IMG/VR virus record: IMGVR_UViG_3300046740_000245
Coordinates: 1 to 26,009 of that record
Strand: one strand, 5' to 3'
From: a virus
DNA length: 26,009 nt
Both the position numbers and the translations under genes were made by a program. A model generated the notes under the pieces. It searched no databases. It was given only the letters and a program-made list of their open reading frames with translations, and had not been told where the DNA came from. Positions 22,229-26,009 of this stretch are shown piece after piece (within the stretch, counting starts at the first letter, position 1; each line of letters starts with the position of its first letter).

Positions 22229-22666
22229 TTATTTTACGATGGTGAATTTCGGCGCTCCGGTTATACCTAGATTTGCCGATAATAATTCATTTTTGAAATT
22301 ATTAAATTCTTCATCGCCTGTTGTGTTAATAATCTTTTTATATTCTCGCATATCAACTTTATATGACGCTATTTTAATTACGCCATCAATAATTGTACCG
22401 TGAGGATAAATGCTATACATACGAGAAAGCTTTTTTTGATCCCAAGTTATCTTACTTGGCAATTCTACTTTGCACCTGTAGTTTTTGCCTTGAATTCTAG
22501 CGGTTTTCACACCATTATTAAATTCAGCGAGTTGCATTAGTTTTGTTTTTGCAAAATTCGCCATTATTTTATAATTGTTTATTTGCTCTTCGGAATGCTC
22601 GATAATATGAATTAATTCATCAATCGTATATATTTCACCAGTTGTTGTATCCATAGAAACAGTCAT
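22229..22666 (-). CDS. Conserved-type phage protein of recombination cluster, 145 aa
   Basis: No enzyme motif is seen. The N-terminal 50 residues are helical and may form a coiled coil (ELIHIIEHSEEQINNYKIMA). A strand-rich core follows (VKTARIQGKNYRCKVELPSK, ITWDQKKLSRMYSIYP, IASYKVDMREYKKIINTTGD). The C-terminus ends GAPKFTIVK. The 'R---K-----LP---W----L---YP------I----- V--REFKKL-NT---' outline resembles proteins I associate with RecT/SSB-type phage operons; this is memory, not a search result. GAGGTGA lies just before the ATG. It is separated from the DUF669 gene by a strong hairpin. Confidence 0.72.
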   Translation of the reverse strand: MTVSMDTTTGEIYTIDELIHIIEHSEEQINNYKIMANFAKTKLMQLAEFNNGVKTARIQGKNYRCKVELPSKITWDQKKLSRMYSIYPHGTIIDGVIKIASYKVDMREYKKIINTTGDEEFNNFKNELLSANLGITGAPKFTIVK

Positions 22667-22691
22667 AAATCACCTCATTATTATTAAATTA

Positions 22692-22721
22692 AATCGACTC
22701 ACTTTGGTAAGTGAGTCGATT
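22692..22721 (-). terminator. Strong hairpin between DUF669 and 145-aa genes
   Basis: A perfect 13-bp inverted repeat, 22692-22704 and 22709-22721, closes a 4-base loop seven bases after the DUF669 stop. On the minus strand it is followed by TTTAATTTAAT, which is T-rich but interrupted. It could be a weak terminator or attenuator that lowers expression of the three distal genes, or an RNA stability or processing site. A 9-base half-repeat (gagtcaatt) also continues into the DUF669 stop region. Confidence 0.6.
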
Positions 22722-22728
22722 GAGTCAA

Positions 22729-23169
22729 TTAGAACGGAACTTCATCATTGAACTTGTCCTCAACTATCGGTTGTTCAGGAGCTTGAAAATCTGTTTTTAT
22801 TCCGACAGTTTCATAGAACCGTTTAACCTCATTGCTTGGTTTACCCATATATTCTTTTGCAATAACATCAGCGTCGACAATTTTATTATGTAGTTCTTTT
22901 AAATCTTTTAAATTATCTATCCCGACATACGTACAAATGTCTGCAAGTTCTTCTCTTGCCATTCGTTGAGCAGCTTCACTAGGATTATAGATATTAAGAT
23001 TTTTAAAAATAGTTTGACCTCGCCTAAATTCGCTAACTACTTCTAACTGAATATTAGCCATTTGGTCGCCACTTTTAGAATATTTAAGTTCAGCGTTTTT
23101 AATTCTAAATGTATAGCGCCCATCCGGTAGTGCGCTCCGAACATATTCTTTTAAATTAAAATCAATCAT
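22729..23169 (-). CDS. DUF669-family protein, probable ssDNA-associated
   Basis: DUF669 proteins sit in phage recombination operons and are thought to work with single-stranded DNA. The 146 residues show the family outline: LPDGRYTFRIKNAELKYSKS, then GDQMANIQLEVVS, GQTIFKNLNIYNPSEAAQRM, LADICTYVGI and LKELHNKIVDADVI, then SNEVKRFYE. The C-terminus, VEDKFNDEVPF, is an acidic tail with a hydrophobic tip like that of SSB proteins. I start at ATG 23169 after GAGGAAA; the longer in-frame form from 23229 would overlap the preceding gene by 59 bases. It lies two genes after the RecT-like gene. Family call by eye, function inferred. Confidence 0.8.
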   Translation of the reverse strand: MIDFNLKEYVRSALPDGRYTFRIKNAELKYSKSGDQMANIQLEVVSEFRRGQTIFKNLNIYNPSEAAQRMAREELADICTYVGIDNLKDLKELHNKIVDADVIAKEYMGKPSNEVKRFYETVGIKTDFQAPEQPIVEDKFNDEVPF

Positions 23170-23170
23170 G

Positions 23171-23362
23171 TTATTTTTCCTCGTAATTTGTGATGCCATT
23201 AATAGGATGTACGACTTCGATAGTATCATCTACCATTAGTCGTTGCGTAATTAAAAGGTTTGTATCTGAATCTTTAAAGCTTTCTAACAAATCAAATAAC
23301 TCATTTTGATGAATTACACCATGCATAGTATTGCCATTTAAATCTTTAATTGTTACTTTCAT
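23171..23362 (-). CDS. Hypothetical small protein, 63 aa
   Basis: Not recognised. It starts in a TAATG overlap with the RecT-like gene and ends just before the DUF669 start, so it is co-translated with both. The first half, MKVTIKDLNGNTMHGVIHQN, may form strands, followed by a helix (ELFDLLESFKDS) and a further strand region (TIEVVHPINGI). Position between two recombination genes suggests an accessory role, which is guilt by association only. Confidence 0.7.
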   Translation of the reverse strand: MKVTIKDLNGNTMHGVIHQNELFDLLESFKDSDTNLLITQRLMVDDTIEVVHPINGITNYEEK

Positions 23363-24069
23363 TATCTGAACCCCTGACTTAATACATTTGTTTTTTTAAT
23401 TTCTTCAATAATTGCTTCATCTGAACCAGGCTCTAATAGAGAATGTCCTGAAGAAGAAAGCTCTTCTATTGTAAGCGTTGGCTCTTCATGGATTTCTTTA
23501 ACCTCTTCGATTACAGTTGCCACTATACGATCATCTTCATTAATCTCTACGCCTAGCTCTTCAGCGGTATAAACTGCAACACCCCCAAAAATCCCAGGAG
23601 TAAAATGTCTAGCCCCACGCGTAAGTGCCCGAGCAAACAACATATCTTTAGGATATTTCAGCCAGATGCTATCTTTTTTTGCTAAAAGCCCCGCTGTTTC
23701 TGCTTCTTTAATTGTAAAAGAAGCAACTCCTAAAGAAGACTCTTTGCTAATCTTCTTATTTTTTGAGTCATAAAACTCAATATGACAAACTTCATTAGTC
23801 AACTCCCGAACGCGGTAAGTATAAGTTGGATGTTGAGCGATTAAAGTTGCCATTAAATTTGCGCCTGGTACAGGTTTTCCCATGACCATATGAATGCCGC
23901 TAATACTAGCAAAAGGTGGTACGCCTAATTCTTTACCGACCATCACTTTAACTAATGCTTGTGCGTGAGATTTTAAATCTGAAAACATACCGCTTTGATA
24001 AAAAGCAGCCGCTTGTCTTTTCATTAATTCATATTCTTGAACTTCTTTAATTTGTACTAAATCATTCAT
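23362..24069 (-). CDS. recT: RecT-like single-strand annealing recombinase
   Basis: RecT-type proteins anneal complementary ssDNA during phage replication and recombination. The 235 residues include ALVKVMVGKELGVPPFASIS, GIHMVMGKPVPGANLMATLI, ASFTIKEAETAGLLAKKDS and WLKYPKDMLFARALTRGARH with FGGVAVYTAEELG. This is the core order of a RecT-superfamily group: 'MG-ELG--P---L--I-V--GkP', 'F---DA--AGL', 'W--yP--ML--RA'. The C-terminal 55 residues are acidic and low in hydrophobics. No nuclease partner such as RecE is visible in the window. GGAGAA before the ATG sets the start. It is followed by a coupled small gene and DUF669, a typical recombination cluster. Confidence 0.75.
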   Translation of the reverse strand: MNDLVQIKEVQEYELMKRQAAAFYQSGMFSDLKSHAQALVKVMVGKELGVPPFASISGIHMVMGKPVPGANLMATLIAQHPTYTYRVRELTNEVCHIEFYDSKNKKISKESSLGVASFTIKEAETAGLLAKKDSIWLKYPKDMLFARALTRGARHFTPGIFGGVAVYTAEELGVEINEDDRIVATVIEEVKEIHEEPTLTIEELSSSGHSLLEPGSDEAIIEEIKKTNVLSQGFR

Positions 24070-24071
24070 TG

Positions 24072-24422
24072 TTATTCTCCGTCAGTTATTTCTACAAGTT
24101 TGTAGCGTTTGTCTAAAATTAAACGGTGGGCATATCGAAAAGATTCTTTTCCGCTAACAAGATACCCTCCAGATTTGGCGCCTTGGATTTTTGCTAGAGT
24201 ATTCAGTTCGTTATCTACATAAAATGCTTCTATTTTGCAAATCTCCCCGGCATCATTTAAATAAATCTCTCCGATTTCTAGCTTTCGTTTAGGTTTTTCT
24301 GTAAGCTCCCAAATCGTTCTTTGTAGTTTGTTAAAACTTATAATACAATTACATGGCGTACTTTTTTCCACAATCACACTACATGCATCCAATAATCTAT
24401 CCGCTTCTTCTTTAGTTAACAT
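24072..24422 (-). CDS. Hypothetical protein upstream of recT, 116 aa
   Basis: Not recognised. Residues 1-45 are helical (EEADRLLDACSVIVEK and QRTIWELTE). The remainder is strand-rich: IGEIYLNDAGEICKIEAFYV, LAKIQGAKSGGYLV, RYKLVEIT. Three cysteines near residues 14-25 are not arranged as a clear metal site. The start is set by GGAGAAA, which directly follows the stop of the 44-residue acidic peptide gene. Its place before the RecT-like gene suggests an early role, but nothing more can be said. Confidence 0.7.
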   Translation of the reverse strand: MLTKEEADRLLDACSVIVEKSTPCNCIISFNKLQRTIWELTEKPKRKLEIGEIYLNDAGEICKIEAFYVDNELNTLAKIQGAKSGGYLVSGKESFRYAHRLILDKRYKLVEITDGE

Positions 24423-24436
24423 TTTATTTCTCCGGG

Positions 24437-24571
24437 TTAAAAAGGTATTTCTTCTTCATGATTAAACTCAAAAGTATCTTCATCTTGATAGGACTCTATA
24501 TCAAACATGACTGAACCATCATGTTCAAATTGATCGAAACTATCATCAAAACAATCAAATTCTCCGTACAT
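24437..24571 (-). CDS. Acidic 44-aa peptide with SSB-like C-terminal tip
   Basis: The frame begins MYGEFDCFDDSFDQFEHDGS and ends HEEEIPF. It has no lysine or arginine, about eighteen Asp/Glu and seven Phe. The last residues match the SSB C-terminal tip (DDDIPF in E. coli), which docks on many repair, replication and defence proteins. No OB fold is present, so it looks like the tail alone. AGGGGGA eight bases before the ATG is a strong ribosome-binding site. The gene lies between a tiny membrane-peptide gene and the 116-residue gene, in the recT operon. A role as a decoy, a partner for RecT, or an inhibitor of tip-binding host proteins is inference. The gene is too short for usual gene callers. 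Confidence 0.65.
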   Translation of the reverse strand: MYGEFDCFDDSFDQFEHDGSVMFDIESYQDEDTFEFNHEEEIPF

Positions 24572-24572
24572 A

Positions 24573-24656
24573 TCACATTCCCCCTATTAGCCAAAATGAA
24601 TAATACATTGTTCCACACAGAACAGTGAGCCAAAAAACATTAGTTACAATTTTCAT
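24573..24656 (-). CDS. Tiny single-pass membrane peptide, 27 aa
   Basis: The 27-residue product, starting MKIVTNVFWLTVLC and ending YYSFWLIGGM, is hydrophobic from residue 4 to the end except for small polar residues, so it would span the membrane once. AGGAGA lies nine bases before the ATG, overlapping the end of the preceding gene, and its stop is two bases from the next start. These junctions fit the operon's tiling, yet at this length chance remains possible. Function unknown. Small phage membrane peptides can act on the envelope or on defence complexes. Confidence 0.5.
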   Translation of the reverse strand: MKIVTNVFWLTVLCGTMYYSFWLIGGM

Positions 24657-24661
24657 TATTA

Positions 24662-24865
24662 TTAATCTCCTATATTTATTCCGTATGTTGCTTTCATAAA
24701 ATTATTTATATAAGACATGATATGGTCGCACTCTCGCTTTAGTGCTTTTTCATACTCTTTACAACAATGTTCACCCATTGTAATTAAACTGGATTCAATT
24801 TTACTTCTTAGAGTTTGCTTAAGATCATCAAGATTCTTAAGGATCATTGACTGCTGTGTTTTCAT
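24662..24865 (-). CDS. Hypothetical small helical protein, 67 aa
   Basis: Not recognised. It is almost entirely helical and charged (MILKNLDDLKQTLRSKIESS, KEYEKALKRECDHIMSYINN), with heptad-like hydrophobic spacing that would suit a coiled coil. Cysteines occur at CC near residues 34-35 and again near 46. AGGGGAA before the ATG sets the start, and the stop is placed so that the next gene's ribosome-binding site lies in its last codons. Confidence 0.7.
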   Translation of the reverse strand: MKTQQSMILKNLDDLKQTLRSKIESSLITMGEHCCKEYEKALKRECDHIMSYINNFMKATYGINIGD

Positions 24866-24886
24866 TATTATTATTCCCCTATGTTG

Positions 24887-25192
24887 TTAATGAAGTGTTG
24901 GTTTAGTATGCGTGCCATTCTTACAATCTTCACAGTCTGCTGTTTTTTTAAAGCCGGAGAGATCTTCAAGAGAGCTATGTATTAACTGTGAAAGTTGCAT
25001 TAATCTATGTTGCAAATAATTTTGTCTTGTATGTTCTGGAATACATTCTATAGAATTAGACAAAAAGTATGAAAAAAATATATCTATGATTGCATCTGTT
25101 TCTGGAACTCTTAATTTCTCATCCTTTAAAATAGCCACAACTGCATTAATACTTTGCGCCATTAGTGATTGTATTTTTTCTGGGATATTCAT
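24887..25192 (-). CDS. Hypothetical protein, 101 aa, paralogue of the upstream gene
   Basis: It aligns along 80 residues with the 88-residue product of the preceding gene: EKIQSLMAQSINAVVAILKD, ETDAIIDIFFSYFL, IPEHTRQNYLQHR and LSQLIHSSLEDL. The extra C-terminus holds CEDCKNGTHTKPTLH, with two cysteines and two histidines that could bind metal. The fold is probably all-helical. The start is in an ATGA overlap with the upstream gene, typical of tandem duplicates. Function unknown. Confidence 0.72.
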   Translation of the reverse strand: MNIPEKIQSLMAQSINAVVAILKDEKLRVPETDAIIDIFFSYFLSNSIECIPEHTRQNYLQHRLMQLSQLIHSSLEDLSGFKKTADCEDCKNGTHTKPTLH

Positions 25193-25455
25193 TTTTTTTC
25201 TCCAAATATTTTATATTCTTTTACAGCTTGAATAGTTTGTTTAATTAAGCAACCCAGCTTCTCTTCACGATAATCTATATAAAATTTTTTCGAAGTTTCA
25301 TCTGGCATATTAGCTAGCGCTTGAGCAAAAAATAAATTAAATAAGAAGTCTATAATTGAATCCATTTCGTAGATAGAGACATCTTCGTTTATTACTATAT
25401 CACGTACAGCGTCTGCGCATTTACTCGCTAACTTACGTATTTTTTCATCTTTCAT
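25189..25455 (-). CDS. Hypothetical protein, 88 aa, paralogue of the downstream gene
   Basis: The shared pattern with the next gene includes EKIRKLASKCADAVRDIVIN, EMDSIIDFLFNLFF, MPDETSKKFYIDYR and LGCLIKQTIQAV. The fold looks all-helical, and SIIDFLFNLFFAQALA is quite hydrophobic but likely a buried helix. It begins with TAATG after GAGGAGAGG. No family is recognised. The duplication is the main information. Confidence 0.72.
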   Translation of the reverse strand: MKDEKIRKLASKCADAVRDIVINEDVSIYEMDSIIDFLFNLFFAQALANMPDETSKKFYIDYREEKLGCLIKQTIQAVKEYKIFGEKK

Positions 25456-25730
25456 TAAGCCTCTCCTCTCATTTCTTCAGCGTTCATTGTGCGTACAATT
25501 CCATATTCTTCGTCAGGATTAAACCGATAAAGTTTAGGTTCTATTTCTTCGTATTTATCTACTAAAATATGAAATGCTTTGTCTGGCATTAAAAGAATTT
25601 CTATTTCTTCATGTCTTTCTAATTGCGCTTTCATCTGCATAACTTCAAGTATTTCTGGAACTAATCCTGAAATAAGGCGAGTTGCGGCGCGCAGATTAGT
25701 CATGTATTCTATGTATTGTGTGTTTTTCAT
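25455..25730 (-). CDS. Hypothetical protein, 91 aa
   Basis: Not recognised. The start is placed at ATG 25730, preceded by GAGGG at seven bases; a TTG two codons upstream is less likely. The N-terminal half is helical (NLRAATRLISGLVPEILEVM). The second half has strands (EIEILLMPDKAFHILV, YGIVRTMNAEEM) and is acidic. It ends in TAATG with the next gene. Confidence 0.7.
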   Translation of the reverse strand: MKNTQYIEYMTNLRAATRLISGLVPEILEVMQMKAQLERHEEIEILLMPDKAFHILVDKYEEIEPKLYRFNPDEEYGIVRTMNAEEMRGEA

Positions 25731-25746
25731 AAACAAACCCTCATTA

Positions 25747-25944
25747 TTATTTATTAAGTTTCTTTACTTCGTTTTTGATTAGAGCGTGCATTTGTCTTAT
25801 CAATTTTATATATTGATTATTTTCTAATAATAATAAAAATGATAGTTTAGTGCGCTCTTGTCGTGAAAGGTCTTTAAGTTCTCGTACGTAATTATGCTGA
25901 ACTAAATATTCAACGTAATCTTCTATGTGGTCTGACTTTGACAT
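25747..25944 (-). CDS. Hypothetical protein, 65 aa, first visible gene of leftward operon
   Basis: Not recognised. It is helical and charged throughout (EDYVEYLVQHNYVRELKDLS, RQERTKLSFLLLLENNQYIK), with a basic C-terminus (LIKNEVKKLNK). A GGGAGAT lies before the ATG. Up to the window's right edge only 65 bases remain, which hold a possible promoter. Confidence 0.68.
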   Translation of the reverse strand: MSKSDHIEDYVEYLVQHNYVRELKDLSRQERTKLSFLLLLENNQYIKLIRQMHALIKNEVKKLNK

Positions 25945-25977
25945 TTATATCTCCCTGATATTTATTATTACGAAATG

Positions 25978-26009
25978 AGTTTGGCACGCCTAACTGGCAT
26001 TGTCAAGAC
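25978..26009 (-). promoter_or_regulatory. Possible promoter of the leftward operon
   Basis: A consensus -35 TTGACA reads on the minus strand at 26006-26001. At 17-bp spacing the -10 would be CAAACT (25983-25978), a poor match, so an activator or a different spacing would be needed. TGGCA occurs twice, at 25982-25986 and 25995-25999, within the spacer, and may be part of an operator. The window ends here, so the full control region is not visible. Confidence 0.35.

Noticed and set aside
22711-22893. A rightward 60-codon frame across the DUF669 gene end
   Set aside because: It is antisense to a well-supported gene and starts in the hairpin arm without a ribosome-binding site.
1-26009. CRISPR array, insertion sequence or rRNA
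   Set aside because: No regularly spaced repeats, transposase motif, terminal inverted repeats or rRNA-like sequence were noticed when reading through.

Overview
The window is AT-rich tailed-phage (or prophage) DNA with genes packed almost end to end, many of them joined by ATGA or TAATG stop/start overlaps. The virion genes have the order and families of the P22-type short-tailed phages: large terminase, portal, scaffold, P22-type coat, gp4-like adaptor, gp10-like DNA-stabilising protein, three injection-type proteins, then fibre genes. The host cannot be read from the sequence. An AT-rich Gram-negative, probably gammaproteobacterial, host is my inference from the P22-like module.

Layout. 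(1) 1-2081, + strand: the 3' part of a phosphoribosyl-pyrophosphate-synthetase-like gene, overlapping a complete nicotinamide phosphoribosyltransferase-like gene. This is an NAD+ salvage pair of the type that phages use to restore NAD+ depleted by host defences. (2) 2065-4382, +: nine small, mostly unrecognised genes, chained by overlaps and leading into the terminase. (3) 4401-8276, +: terminase large subunit and portal. (4) 8242-8794: an island with an antisense AlpA-type regulator, a palindrome, direct repeats, a strong -10 region and a degenerate tRNA-His-like sequence. (5) 8795-17262, +: scaffold, coat, a small gene with a second gene nested in another frame, adaptor, DNA-stabilising protein, a small tail protein and three injection proteins. 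(6) 17274-21842, +: a collar-type tail fibre, a small hydrophobic protein and two paralogous fibre-like proteins, closed by a clear intrinsic terminator. (7) 21858-25944, - strand, convergent: an early-type operon of small proteins around a RecT-like annealase and a DUF669 protein. It includes two genes below 50 codons that are easy to miss: a 27-residue membrane peptide and a 44-residue acidic peptide with an SSB-like C-terminal tip.

How it fits together. The rightmost genes would be read leftward early from a promoter near 26000 and supply recombination functions. The rightward block would be read late. The NAD+ genes sit at the head of the visible rightward block, with no terminator between them and the packaging genes. 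No integrase, repressor, lysis gene, recognisable small terminase or P22-type tail needle or tailspike is present in the window.

Most notable points: the Prs-like/Nampt-like pair (NARP1-type architecture), the free-standing SSB-tail-like peptide next to RecT and DUF669, the nested gene at 11123-11284, the tRNA-His-like relic with the AlpA-like gene inside the head operon, and the tandem fibre paralogues.
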